Shown here piece after piece: positions 1 to 14,600 of a stretch of 64,000 nucleotides of DNA. The stretch lies in NCBI GenBank assembly GCA_016165875.1, contig JABBOT010000080.1, forward strand, positions 8,166,172-8,230,171. Reading direction: 5' to 3'. The stretch is from Acanthopleura granulata (taxonomy: Eukaryota > Mollusca > Polyplacophora > Chitonida > Chitonidae). The stretch's first letter is position 1; each line of letters begins with the position of its first letter. A model generated the notes under the pieces. It had not been told where the DNA came from, did no database searches, and saw only the letters and a program-made list of their open reading frames with translations. The translations under genes were made by a program, and so were the position numbers.

Positions 1-97
1 CACGGGTAAAGTGGGCTTTGAGTTCACAGCTTTTAACATGGACCCAGCATTGGCCAGGCACCCCAAACCGGGCTGCCCAGTTGTCATTCCACATACA
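1..97 (+). CDS. HYDIN: HYDIN exon 1 of window (5' cut)
   Basis: Reads TGKVGFEFTAFNM from base 2, the end of an ASH-like segment, and stops in phase 0 at gtaagt. Its start lies beyond the window edge. The next intron (98-1255) is almost filled by a MITE-like element with a SINE inside it. Confidence 0.85.
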
Positions 98-3000
98 GTA
101 AGTCATGATATAATATTTTATTTGCCCTAAATATGCCAAGTGAAAAAGAGCATTTTAGAGATGAATGAAGATAATGAAACGTGGAACTTACTTTTTTGAT
201 ATACTTATATGCTTGAAGCGAAAGACAGCTCATGTTGTAAGTTAAGTTTGCCAAGAAGGTTGGACAATACTAGTATTATGTTCATTTCGGTAAAGTGTTT
301 TTTCTAATGGCTACTCTGACAGTGGAGACTGACATCTTACCATGCTCCATTGCCTAGTATGAAAGCCATTCTCTCTGGGCTGTGACGTAATTTTCCCAAG
401 TGCGGAACACTCTTGTCACCTGAAAATGTAGTAAGCTGCTAGGGTTGTGTGTGTAACTTAATTATATATGCCAATTTATAACATGAAATGATCAACAAAC
501 TTACTCCTGCCACAACACAATGGTCTGGAAATACTTTGCAGTGTTGTTCACCCATGTACTTGCTATAATTAATACATATAACATTAAAACGGTGTCCTGT
601 CCCTATGTTATTACGTTACATTGACAGACAACTCAGAACATTTACGTCACAGCTTACAAACAAGTGATATCTCCTATCTCCCTGACTGGTCAATCCCTCA
701 CAAGCCTAAAAGCATGGGCGCCTTCTAAGGAAAATAATTCATCTACAAATTCATACAATTTCAAACAGGTTTTTACATTCAAGATTTATTTATTTTATTT
801 TTGATTGGTGTTTTATGCTGTACTCCAGAATATTTCACTTATACGATGGAGGCCAGCATTATGGTGGGAGGATGCCGGGAAGAGCTCGGGGGAAAGCCAC
901 AGCCATCTGCAGGTTGCAGGCAGACCTTCCCACTTACCACCGGAGAGGAAGCCAGCATAAGCTGGGCTTGAACTCTCAGTGACCGCATTGTTGGAAGGCT
1001 TCTAGGTTATTGCACTGTGCTAGCACGCTAACCAACTGAGCCACAGAGGCCCCTACATTCAAGAGACCATTTTATAATCTTTTTAATGGACAGTATCTCA
1101 GTCACAAGCTGTGTTTTACTTTAATTTGATTCTTTAGATTCTAAGAATTTAACTATTTAAAAGATACTTTCTTGAACCTCCAAAAAATATTGAATTTTCT
1201 TTTGGCTGTTTGACTCCCCTACAAGGCTTCAAATATTTCATGTCCTGTTTTCCAGGGCTACATCGCTCCCATGAGTGAGCAGACGCTCACGGTTCGCTAC
1301 ATACCTGGCGTCCCCGAGAAGTTCGCCAAGAGCTTCCTCATCCAGGTGGCTCACTTTGAGCCAGACACCGTACAGCTGACAGGGGAGGGCGTCTTCCCTC
1401 GCATCTCACTCGACCTGCCTCGGGCTCTGGAAGGACCCCACAGTGACCTGCTCAAGCAGGCTGGGGATAACCTCGGGGTCTCAGAACCTGGCTCGCAGGA
1501 CCCCTCTGTACAGGACCCCAACTCGTACAGGTCCCGTTCAGCCCAGTCCTTGGTCCCCTACCTGAAAAAGGACACAGAGCATGATGTCCCCCTGACTTAC
1601 TCCAAGCAGGAAACTCATCTTGACACGCAGCAGTTCCCAGCCAGTCCAGTATGTTCACAGAATATGACCAAAAAGGAGCATTTTTAGAGGCAAATAATTG
1701 TCATTAGATATGACTTTTGGTGCTGAAGTTTACATCTTTCCAGTAGCATATCATCCTACCTCCCAGGAAAACATCAGAGCACCTTTTTAAGACCAATAGA
1801 GCTTTCAGAATCCAGCAAAACTGAATGAAATTGAAACATTTTTGTTTTCATACCTACAATTCAAGATGCAACATTAGACTATGTCAGTCTTCATTTCAAA
1901 TCTCTAAATAACAGGATTGAAATGCATTTGAAATCTTGTTGTGTTCTTTCCCTCAGCCGTCCGCTCTGGACATACAGATGGAGATGGAGAGACTGATCGT
2001 GAAGGAGTTTGCCAGCTCTGTGCTCAAGGAGGGCACGAAAACAGACCAGGAGACCACATCGCTTGACACCAGCGAATCAAAAGCAGGAAGGAGGCGTGTA
2101 AAGCCAAAGTAAGGACAGACTTTCGCTTAACATAATTTCTGTGCTAGTTTTATGTGATTGGAAACAAGTGAAATTTTCATTGATTTATGACCCTAAAGTG
2201 TATCCTCTAGGATTTCATGGAATTTTGAACCAACTAGTGACACTTCTGTGGAATATAGTTAATACAGTGAAGTGGAATTTATGTGATTAACAGTAAATCA
2301 CCTATGATTTCATGGAGTAATTTCCATGATGAAATTTTAGTTTACTGAGAATATTTCTGTTGCCTGCCTTGATTTCTGTGCCATTTAGCAATTAAAAATC
2401 AGTTTGCAAGTCATGGCTTCACTCTGTAATTGAATTTCACAGTTGTGTTTTTTAACATCCAATAAAACCTCTTACTGTGTTGCCCAGAAACTTCAGCAGT
2501 TCTGTTAAAAATAGCGTGTACTGGTGTATCAAAGACTTGTATCTCTTTGGAGTATTTTTCCTATTGGCAGAGAACCTGTAAAACTCAACAAGCTCGAATT
2601 TTTTTCCCTTTCCAGAGCTGTTTTACCAGATTATGTGCTGGACTTTGGCTATGTTGTCATGGGAACTGTTAGAACTCACATCGTGCGTGCCACAAATACC
2701 GGCTGGTTCCCAGTTTCCTTTCAAGTACACCGAGGAAACTTCCATGCCAAAGGTTTCAGTGTGGAGTTGGACAAGGTCAGACAACTTCCCGGGGCCCCCG
2801 ACCATGAAACCCTCGACTTTGTAGTCAGCTTTGATCCCAACGGAGCTAACCTACCTTTGGGACCGGTGGAAACCTTTGCCCAAATCAACGTGAGTGTAAT
2901 GCATTGTGCTGGAAATGTTGGAGCTTTTCCGGTAGAGATGCATTTATTGTGCTGTCATTATTAGTTATAACTTGTGGTTTTTTTGGTCATTTAGTCTTCA

Positions 3001-6000
3001 GAAAAATGTATGGTTGTGAAAAGGATTGCATTAGAGTATTAATATTCTTATAAGATGAAAAACAAAAATTACATTTTTTGAAATTAATTGGTTTAAAGTG
3101 GGGACTTCTTCATTAATCAGTAATAATCCCACCTGTTTGTTTTGCTTGAGTAAAATTTGTGAATCAGGTTACAAAGGAAGGGTGCAACAATTTTCCCTAA
3201 GCTCTTAATGCCCAGTTTATACTGTAGCCATAATCACAGGAACCACTTTCACCTGTTCATTGAAATTTGAAAATTAAATTTCTTGTAAATTTTTTTACAT
3301 AAATTGATGTTATGTTTTATGTTTTGTGAAGGTCCTACTGGTCCTGTATTTATTTAATTATTTATTTCATTGGTATTTTACCAATACAGTACTCAGGAAT
3401 ATTTCACTTATATAACGGTGCCCAGCATTGTGATTAGAGGAAACCGTTCACAGCCTGCCGGAAACCCACGCCATCGGCAGGTTGCATGCAGACTTTTCCA
3501 CATATTATAATTACATTATTCCTGAATACAGTCTTACATGACAGGAAAATAAATGAATACTACTAATTAATTGCTGATAACTGTTTATATTGCAGGTTGT
3601 TGGGGGTCCTACAGTCCGGATCAAGCTGTGTGCCGAAGTGACCATGCCGGACATGCAGATCTCTGACGACGTGCTGAACTTCAGCGAGGTCAAGTGTGGA
3701 GAGTGCAAGGTGGTCACTGTCCAGTTGTACAACCAGCAGATGGTCAGGTGTGAGTGGAGTGCCCATTGTCAGGACCGCAGACAGGTATGTGCTGGACAAG
3801 CTGCACTAGATTCAGCATATATTTGCAGTTAAACAGACTACACCAGAGAATTTCTAACTTTGGACTTTTGTATGCCTTGAATGAAAAAAGTAGCTTAGCA
3901 TGCTGTAGGCTTAACTATAATTATCCTCTCCGGCCGTACGTGGGAAGGTCTGCCAGCGACCTGCAGATGGCCATGGGTTTCCCCCTGGCTATGCCCGATT
4001 TCCTCCCACCGTAATACTGGCTGTCGTCGTATAAGTGAAATATTCTTGAGTACTGCGTAAAACACCAATCAAATAAATAAATAAATAGACATAAGTAAAA
4101 GAAGTCAAATTGGGTTGGAAAAGTGCATTTTCATTAACTTTTTTGCGATCTGCATAAGCTCTTGAATGATCAATTTTAGGGCAGCCTGTTTTCCGAACTG
4201 TCACTCAAGAACATGCATGTGATGTCAGTATTGTTCCAAAACATCAAGGGGATGACACAAACATTGGTTACACGTGTTCAATCTTTCTGTAACGTCATGA
4301 CGTCACTATTTCTTTCGCTGAGAGTGGAATGAAATGTATGAAGTTTGTCGAGCTGCCGTCTGCATCCATATATGGTGATACGTATCACTTTTTATGCATA
4401 CATTAACTTCCATAGTTCGGGTCGAAATGGAACACTTTGAAAAAATTATAGCTTAAAAAAAAAATTGCATGATAACGAGGATGACATTTTCTGAAAGTGT
4501 ATGAGTTGTCAATTGGAAGCAAAATACAAAAAGTTTACCTTGAATTGATTGAATTGAAAACTGGTGATAATTTTCTGGTAAAATCCCTGAGAGGAAAGGC
4601 TCAACTTAACTATTACTTTATGTATTTGTATAATATATTTGATCGTTGCTCAGTGCCATACTTATACGGTGGTGGTCAGTTTAATGGAATGCCTGGAGAA
4701 AACCACTGACAATTAACCTGTTACTTACCAGCATGTTGCATATGGGTTACAGATGATGCACGCTGTAATGATGGAAGACAAGTTGTCTTCAACAAGCGCT
4801 AATCTGCTCAAATGGTCACTTGAGTTTCGCTAAATACTTATAGTCACCAAAACAGTTACAGTGGGGGAATACACAAAATCCTGGTTCAAGACCGGTTTTG
4901 TGTTGTTGTGATTTGAAAGAAAAGCATCTGTAACCAGTCGACCATCGCTCACTCCTTGCTGTCATACATGCAATTTGTACAGAAAGTTTCTGTGTTACAT
5001 TTCTACCACTATTTACCACTTGGTTCACCAACCCTTGAGTGTAATACAAGAGTTTGTACAGTAGTTGTATGTAACATCGTGCTTCCTTTTCCGCTCAGCG
5101 GCAACTTGAGTCCAAGCTGAAATGACAGTTGTTCTCTTGCAATGCATGAATAATGTATTCATGCTACCAAGTTTGCCTACAAAGCATTATTGCTAAGACA
5201 GGAATGAACAATGAACTAATGGGCCAGGCCCAAATTACTTTAGGCAGGACAGGTTCCCTGTTAGTTATGCAATGTGCGGTCGTGTTTCAAGTGAATTACT
5301 TAGCTGCCTGTTTTGCTTTTTAACCTGTAACATGTGAGAATATTCGTAATATTTTTGACAACATGTGCATGTAGTTGGTCTCTTCCTTAGTACAAATATT
5401 TTAATATATGTTTATCATGACTTTAAGTAGTAATGCAAACTTTGAATTTCTTGACTGCAGGCTGACAAGCATTTACCACTTCACCTAAAGCGTAAACAAA
5501 GACTGGAGAAGAGCAAGGCCCGCCATTTTGAGGTTATGCCCCCTGCTGGCAGTTTGATGCCGGGTCAGAGGTCAAATATCCAGGTTAAGTTCATGCCAAC
5601 GGAAGAGGTCAGTCCATTGTTGTTAATTTTACGTAATAATAGAATATGAACATGAAATACGTTTAATATTTATTTATTTATTTATGTATTTATTTGATTG
5701 GTGTTTTACACCAATCAAGAATGTTTCACTTATGCAACGGCAGCCAGCATTATGGTGGGAGGAAACCAGGGGAAACCCATGACCATCCACAGGTTGTTGA
5801 CAAACCTTCCCACGTACGACAGGAGAGGAAGTCAGCATACGCTGGACTTGAACTGACAGCGACCGCATTGATTGGAGACATCAGGTCATTTTGCTGCGTT
5901 AGCGTGCTAACCAACTGAGCCACGGAGGCCCCAATTTAATATGAGTACTATGATCTGTAGTAGTTACATTTAAGTACATCATAATAGTAATAGTCACCAG

Positions 6001-8575
6001 TCCAAATAACATGGTGAGCAAGAGATTAACTGGCACTAGTGTTAGTATCAGAAGTGAGTTGTATGCAGACATGAGATATCATTGCCATAGTGTGGTTGAA
6101 ATGTTGCTGATGTAGCATTAAGCTATAACCATTCATTTGTAAAGTTACGCTTGAGACTTCTCTTAGCGAACATAAATTCTATTTGCACTTTTCATTAAAC
6201 AAAGAGCTGAAAATGGGGCAAATGCAAATTTGCTGTCATTTTAACAGGTAAAATGTGTCACAGGGTAAGGAATTTTTAAGTCAGCTGCAGTGACATTTAA
6301 GAACAGAGGAAAGTCCACCGACTTGACCAACTGAATTTTGCTCATTAAATCTTACATATGTCTCAACATTTTTAGCTGCAATGTACCAATCTGTATGTGA
6401 GAATGGCATTGTTGCTGTTTAAGTTCTAGTTGGGGATTGTTTTTAATCAGTGGAATTTACTTTTTAAATGTGCCTGCATTGCAGATTGTCACCTCACATC
6501 GTTCGCTTATCTTGTCTTTCGTTAAACAGCGGTACTATGAGGTGAGAATACCAATCCGCATCAGCCAAAGCACCCAGAGAATCATGTTACTGTGTCAAGG
6601 CCAGGGGAGAGAACCCCGTCTGGAGTTTGAGCCCAATCTGCAGGAGTTTGGCCCTGTGTTGGCTCACAGCAGTGGAGACGAACAGGAAATCTTGGTGAAG
6701 AATCCATGCGATTTCCCAGTAGAATTTTATAACCTGGAGTTTGACAAGGGCTACCTGGAAGAAGAGAGAGTAAGCATTTTTGCCATTTTGTCTAATGCTT
6801 TCTACATTGTCTAAGGTTGACAGGCCTTGGGATTGAAAGAAATTGAAAGAAATACATTGACATAATATCCTCATAGCACATGTTTTGTTATATTAGAGGT
6901 TCTATTGTTGTCCGATGTTGACAATTTTTTTTTCTTTCTGAACAAAATGTACCTCGCTTACCAAACTGCAACTAAAAAGTCACTTTACTGGTTGAATTTG
7001 TTGAGAATTTAGGATAAGTATCAAAGGAGATAGAGCATTATATCCCAGTACCCTTCTTTTATTATATATATAAAATATGTTAGTTAAACATTCTATCATC
7101 TCTTCAAAGAGTTGATTTTTAAATTAGTTCCATGTTTATAAATGATAATGTGGTTAGCCAGGATTTTACTTCTCATGGAAAATGATTTTTGCTTTTCAGA
7201 TTTTGCGTTTGATGAAAGGCTATGACAATTACAACACCATCCTGCTGCCTCCACGATTATCTGGCGAGAAATTACCACAAGAGCTATTGGATTTTTATGA
7301 AGGTTAGTGCTGTGTTATTCAAGATTCAAGAGATTTTTTTCCAGATTCAAGATTTGTTCATCAACATCATACATACATTTATAACATTAAAGATTTAAAT
7401 GGAATGGTGGAAGGTATACATCTATACATCTCCATTAATCACTGAAGACTTATAAGCTGTTCTACCAGAACACGGGAAGGTGCGCTCAGTTTCCCTCGAT
7501 ACTAAATGAAATTAAGTTCAAGTTTTCACAGGAAACCAGCATAAGAAAATTGCACACTCTGTTCACGGAGTAGCGGGTTCAGAATTTGTTTTCGGGTAAG
7601 TTATATTTGTTTTGTAGTAAGGATTATAAAGCTCCAATTATATTCAACCCTGTTATTTCTTGTCACAGATCTGTTAAGGAAGTATGAAGAGCAAGAGAGA
7701 GCCAAACAAGAGGCTGAGGAAGCAGCTGAACAGCTGAGGAAGGAGCAAGAAGAAAGGGAGAGAATTGAAGGTAACAATATTCAGCCGATTTTTAAATACA
7801 ATATGCTAGAAGTCTGTCTTTTGTTAGCAACAGGGTTTTTTTTTTTGTCAATTTCTTTTCTTGAAACCCAATTTGAACAAATCAGAGATCTCAATATTGT
7901 TTCATCACCAATGTATCAGAAGCTTAATTTATTTTATGGAAACTCAATATATAGTTTGCCTAAAGCTCAATTTTCCAATATCTCATTGGCTAGAAAAGCC
8001 CTTGTAACATTTCTGTATGGCATTCTTGTAGTTAGCACAACACTGGAGCATTGTTGTTGCTGTTTCAGCTCTGGAGCGAGGTGACGATGAGGCCGAGGAT
8101 GCCACTGACCCGGTGGCGACTCTGGACATCCCACAGCTGTCATCTCGCCCCTCCTCCAGTATCACCCCACAGCGGGTGCAGCATGAACTCACCCAGATGG
8201 AGGACGAGGCAGAGAGAGTGAAGGACGATGCTGTCGAAGGTACATCCACACATCATCAGTACCATAATTCTTTAACGTTTTTGCATGTTTGCAAGGTGTT
8301 TCTTCAAGCATATTCTGAGGGCATTATTCTGTGCTGACTTAGAAAATTATACCTTTTGTGAAGCCCTGGAACTGGACAATCCCACCCATGTAGTTTTGTC
8401 TCAAATCACATTTTTGATTATAATTCTCCTGGCGGGTTTTAAATACTCGGTGTTTGTTTAGGTAGATTTTGAGAACATTATTCTTTCTACACTTATGCTT
8501 TTTGAGTAGATCTATACATGGCCTATTCAGCTAGTATACATGTGGTTTCTGATTTTAAAAGCATGAATATTCCTA

Positions 8576-8627
<52 letters not shown>

Positions 8628-11600
8628 TTTGGAGTTTACCCAGTTATTAACTATAAAAGCGGAGGAGTTTCATGTGAAGTTCACTTTTCATGGTAAAATA
8701 ATTCAAAGTTCAAATTCAAATATCACCAAATGGTGAACCTATAGGATTTTGTCACACGTTTTATGGCCTTTGCTCAGAAATACAGCCTGTTAAATATATT
8801 CCGCATTTTCCTTGGTATGTATAAATATCTCTGTAAGCCCTCTATCTGTTTTGTAGAGAAACTGCGAGAGTCTGTGAGCAGCTCTATGGGTGTTGGGGAA
8901 CTCGAGATCACGCCAGTCTCGGCTGCCATCGCCAGATACTTGGGCATTGACCTGTCGTCAGAGGGCAAAGCTGCAAGGAACAGACGTGGAATTGCCATTA
9001 TTGTCAACGGAGCTCCGATGTCGGGTGAGTTACTGGTCCGTGGACCCCAGGAGTCGAGTGAGGTCAGCATATCATGGCTGGCTCCATCAGTTTTCCACAT
9101 GGGTCTTATCATGGCCTCTCAGCAATTCCGAGCTTGCTTAAAAGGACAGCTCATATTTAAATAAAGTATGCATCATGCATCAATCATTATTTTCAGGGCA
9201 TTTTTTTTTATGCTGAATGGCACCTCATTCTTTATTTCTGTTTTAATCACTGAATAAAAAAAGATGCCATAAAATACTGAAGACTATTTGGAATGAGCTT
9301 CTAGGTGATGCTTACTTTATTTAAATGTAGTCCTTTCTTTTGACTGTGGCTGGTCAGCAAGGTGTCTGACAGGACTTTGTTCAGGCTAACCAGTTTATAC
9401 AGGATTAAGATGAAGACTTGATGGCGTGATTAGTGACTTGTTATCATCCGTCTTTTTTAAGTAAGATCAAAAGCTGATGTATTCTACCATGAATTGTTGG
9501 ATCTTTGAGTGTTCTTAGAACTGTCCACACATTGATTCATACGAGACTAGGGGCCTCTGTGGCTGAGAGGCCAGCACGCTAGGGTAGCATAATGGCCCAG
9601 GAGCCTCCCATCAATGTGGTCGCTGTGATGGTCGTCCAGATCATGCTAACTTTCTCTGCGCGCACATGGTGAAAGGTCTGCCAGCAATCTGAGGATGTTT
9701 GTGGGTTTCCCCAGGCACTGCCCAGCTTCCTCCCACCTTTATGTTGGCCATTGTCGTATAAGTGAAATGTTCTTGAGTAGGGCGTGAAACACCAATCAAA
9801 TTAATAAATAAATCATATGACAGTAAAGCATTGATTTTGTCATAAACGCTGATCAATTTTGACATTCAGATGACCAATAAAGTGTCTTGTGGTCATTAAT
9901 GGCATTTTAGAGCCACTTTCAGTGTCTTTATACATACAATTGGTGTGTTATGGTCATGAAGATGTGTAATGAGTTGAATTCATTAAGAAGTGAAAAGTGA
10001 AGTGAAGGTGAAAATGCATGATGTCCTGTGGCATTAATAGCCTCATACCTGACATATGATTCCAATTTGTTTCACAGATTCCTCTGTGCCTTCTCCCCTT
10101 GCTTGATTGTTGCCTGTAAGTGTCCTGTTTTTTCCCCCCACATTATTCAGGAAAAAGCAGCACTGCTGTCATGTTAGCCAAACATTACGAAGCTGCCCTG
10201 CTGAATGTGAACACTGTTGTGATGGACGCAATTGCTAATGGAAACACGCCTGCTGGTCTGCGGGCGCGCGAGTTGTGCGCTGAGGCGGCTAAGCGCAAAG
10301 CAGAGGAGCTGAGGGTACATGAGGGGGAAGAGCCTGAAAGGCGAGGGACTATAGCAGGTGGACTGAGTGTCGAGGCGGTGACGGCCCATACACAGCAAGG
10401 CTTGCAGAAAAGCTCAGGTATCTAGCCCGTAGACATGTGTACCATTGGTACTGGCATTGTGTTCTTCCATTAGAGTACATTGCCAAACTTTGGAGAACAT
10501 AAACTTTCTAGGGATTTTTTGTGGTTGATGATCAGGTGATAGGTACCTGATATCTTTGAAAACACTCCTTTGATAACTGTAAGGAACTTAAGTCCAGTGG
10601 TATGTTGCACATGCAAAATGGGCCTTACCACCTATTCCAAAGGGGTGATTTCACAAAAGTGCCAGTCACTTGTTTTCAGGCTCAAGGTATGTGCTCTAAG
10701 GATATAAGACGGACCAATTATACTACATCAATGTTCAAGATGGATGGATGATAAAATCGCCTGGTTGCCTTTCGTTCATGGTTTCCACACATAATGGATT
10801 GAAGTACAGAACCTTAAAATCTGATGTCAAAATTTGCCATACATATTTGTAGTGCTGAAGGGACTATCCCATTGAACTTCTCATTCAACATTTGATACTT
10901 TTAGAAGTGGTACATGCAGTACTGCTGTTGACAGACATTTTGCCTTAAGAAAGAGAATATTGTACTCCATGCTAACCACGCTTGATTCATGGCTTGCTTC
11001 ATTTGTTTAGAGCATCTATACCAATGAAATGTCTATTCAGATCATCCTGTGCATTTTGCAATCGCTGTTATAAATTGCCATGTTCAGCCTGACTGCTCTC
11101 CTGCACAACCCTGTGTTATGAGTTCAACAATGTTGTTTGCCTTGTTGTGGCAAAAATTGTCTTTGTTATTTTCGATGCTCATATTACTCACAGATCTTTG
11201 TTATGACTAATCACTTGAATGATTGTACATGTACATTACTGTTAGGTGAAGTTTATTCTTAAAGCTGTAGAGATGCCCAAATTCCTACATATGTTGTACC
11301 TCATGACTAAACAGCTTTGTTTACGCATGTTTAAAGCACTGCACCTTATACTGAGCAATCGTATATATGTACCTTGTGCTTTTTTTTTTAGTAAATAATA
11401 ATTATTTATGAATGCTTATACTTATACTTAATATCTAATTATAGATATTTATTTTGTCTTCATTTTTTTGTGGTTCTTGGCTTTGAAAAAAACTCCTAAT
11501 ATTGATTTACATGGAACAGCTAGCATCTGCCTCATACTAGATTTTATAGTATAGGCCTTTTCCAAAATTTGTAACAAATCTTGTAGACAAAACAGTTTAA

Positions 11601-14600
11601 TTTTCGTGAACAGAAATATTTGTGTTCCTACAATACAGCAACTTTGAAGGAAAAGACCCTGTAATAACAAAGTATAAAGACCATTAAAAACTGTATCTGA
11701 AAATGCTTTCACTGATTTTTTCTGACTTTCTAATTTCACCAAATTAAAGGCAGTCAAATGTTTTGAGTGTGTGTTGGGTTTTATGGACCATATTGATAAT
11801 ATGAGTCAACCGTGATATCACTCCGACCTTTCTCTGGCCCTACAGCAGAGCTTAAATATCATGTTAGGTAGTTAAGGGACACTTTACAGGAGTAAAATTC
11901 AGCTTTAATTTTATTCAGAGCAGAACCTAGAGGTGTACAGAAAGTTTTATGATGTTGACACACATTATCAGTATGGTCCATACAACCCATTATACAATCT
12001 AAACATTTGATTGCATTTAGTTTGGTGCAAAAAAAAATCTGAAAAATGAATGAAGGTATTTTCAGACATAGTTTTGGTCTCATTATAACTTCATATTTAC
12101 GAGATCTTTCCCTTTAGTGCGGTAAAGTGGTCAATGTCCTGGAGTATTAAAATGCGACAATTACCTTCACAGAAGTAAAAAGTTCACTCTACAAGGTTAA
12201 ACACCAATCAATCAGTGTTGTTATTAAAGTGAGAAAATATGCAGTACATGGCTAGATATCTCACTGAATCTCTGCCCTTGGTGTTCGCGGTTGAGTACAA
12301 ATCACCAACCTCACCTACCCATGCTGTAATGTTATTGTTGTTGCTTGACGCTTGGCTGTTTTTGTATGCTTGCGCTAATAACTTCACTAACCGCTTGTTC
12401 TGCATGTTGTTTCCTTTTTTGTTTTTTGCTTCCCCCGTTTGGACTCCAACGTACTCTCACACAGCACCTGTCTTCCCCATTGCACCAATCTTGGCTGTGT
12501 CAACCCTGAGTTCAGCCCATCGTAAGACTAGTGTTTTTTCAGACTTGAAAGGAAAACCAGAAAAGCACCTGGGCGGCAGTCAGGCCGGCACTAAGACTTT
12601 GGTCAACACATCAACTACTGACGGTGCAACCACCAGTCAGGTAGGTCTGTCTGATTAAAAGTCATCGTGATATCGTTCCTATGTAAAATTTGCTGAATAC
12701 TAATGATCAGTTTTCACCTGAAGGCCTGTCAGTTTGTACCAACTTTAAGACGTATAATTGAAACTTTGCATGTGAGTTTATTTTACTGTGACACAAGTCA
12801 GAATTTGTTGGCAATTTAGGAATTGTATTGTCAAGTTCATTTAGTTGAAAGTTAGATAACACCTTTAGTTTGATGTTGCACAAGATTATTAAAATTTAGT
12901 GATGATTTATGAATTTGTGGTCAAGTTCATGAATTTTTGTTAATAAATGTGGCACCCTGATTCTAGCTTTTAGGGATGTTGCTAAACGTAACGCATTGCA
13001 ATAAAAAGTGGGTTTAATGCATTTTTGAAAAGTTGATAAGGCATGAAGTTAAACTTGGACTTTTACATGTTTGCCAAGTTTGTGTGCAAGCATTATACAA
13101 ACTTGCACATATGAAATATGTCTAAAGGGAACTTTTGATGCCTACCGTCTTAATATTCTTATAAAGTTATGCTTGCATGTTGAAAAGTTTTTTCTGTGTT
13201 TTCAAACTGTATCCAAAGTAATTACTTACAAAATGTATAAGCTGACCAAACTTTGGGCAACACATTTTAGTCGTCATAATGCTGTGAATTGTCAGTTAGT
13301 ATTAATGTTTTCAAAGTCAGTCTACAATCTTCAAACTTTTCAATCCTTAAAGCAGTTTTTTGGGGGTTAATGTATGCATGCAGTTATTGTAAAAATAAAG
13401 CCAAAAATGTTTTGTTTGTGTCACCTTAAGTGTAAGCTTCGTAAAACTATAAGAATTATTTCTGTATACTTGATAGTTCCGCAAGAAAATACTGAAATAT
13501 TGCTCTCAGCTATGGTTGAAAAGGTTGAAGAAGTAGGGTAAATAAATACTTTACTGGTCAAATTAGTAGGCTTTGCACTATTGGTGCATGACAGGCTTCA
13601 CTTCTGTTTTTACTCATGGCTGTTTGATCTATCCCAGGTACCGAGCAGCCCGCCCCCTCTCCTGGCGCCAATTGCGCGACGTCTGAGCGTCAGCGCCAGC
13701 GTGGCCGGAGAAGAAGGCCTGATGAGCTGCGTCTTACCGGACGATCTCCTGGTTGAGATTCTTGCAGAGAGGCTACAGGTAAATTATCTTTATCATGTCA
13801 TAGCAATAACTAGGATTAGTTTGCCCCCACCATAATGTTGAACGCTGTTGTATAAGGGAAATATTTTTGAGTATGGCATAAAACATCAGTGAAATAAATA
13901 AAATAAATAAATAATTTGCCACAATTCAGGCAGGATTATCTGGGCTTGAGTGTTCTGGAATAGCAGTAATATGACTTGTAACAAAAAATTTATCCATGAT
14001 TAAGTTGCTCATTTGACCTGATTCAGAGAGTTTTATCTTAGATAGTGTTTTGAGGTTTGTTTGAAAGGTAATAACATATCCTGCTGGAGAGATGTTTCAA
14101 CACCGAAAGTGATATTTTGTAACCTTAATTTGCCTGTGATTTGCACTTTTTGGGACAAATGCAGTTTACGTGTGTATTTTCTATCAGGTCATTGGTCTCT
14201 GTAATGAAGGCTAATTTGATATATGACTGTGAACATTGGTAAATAGTAACCCTGATACCTGTGTGAACCCCATGTCACCAGTCACATACTTCAGTTTATC
14301 AAAATGATTTGCTTGTAGACAATGGTCCACAATGAAAAGATACCAAATACTGTACTCACCTAAAGTTTAGCTTTTTTCAAGAAACACATTTTTCTTGATG
14401 ATGATAGATTCATCCACCTTATTGGGCAACTGAGGAGTTTTTGGTTAACTTCAAAGGCAGGCCTATATGTTCTTCTGAAAGTGCATGTTTACATACTGAA
14501 CTTTAGGTGAAGTACAGCAGTGTAAACAAACAGTGTTGGCTCTAGTGTTCATGAAAGGAACAACGGTATAATCTCAGAAGGGTAGGTTTTGAAATACATG

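Noticed and set aside
11449..11757. 102-residue minus-strand open frame, with similar short frames near 16837-17058 and 17190-17393
   Set aside because: They resemble each other only because they lie in arms of related fold-back elements; no protein family recognised.
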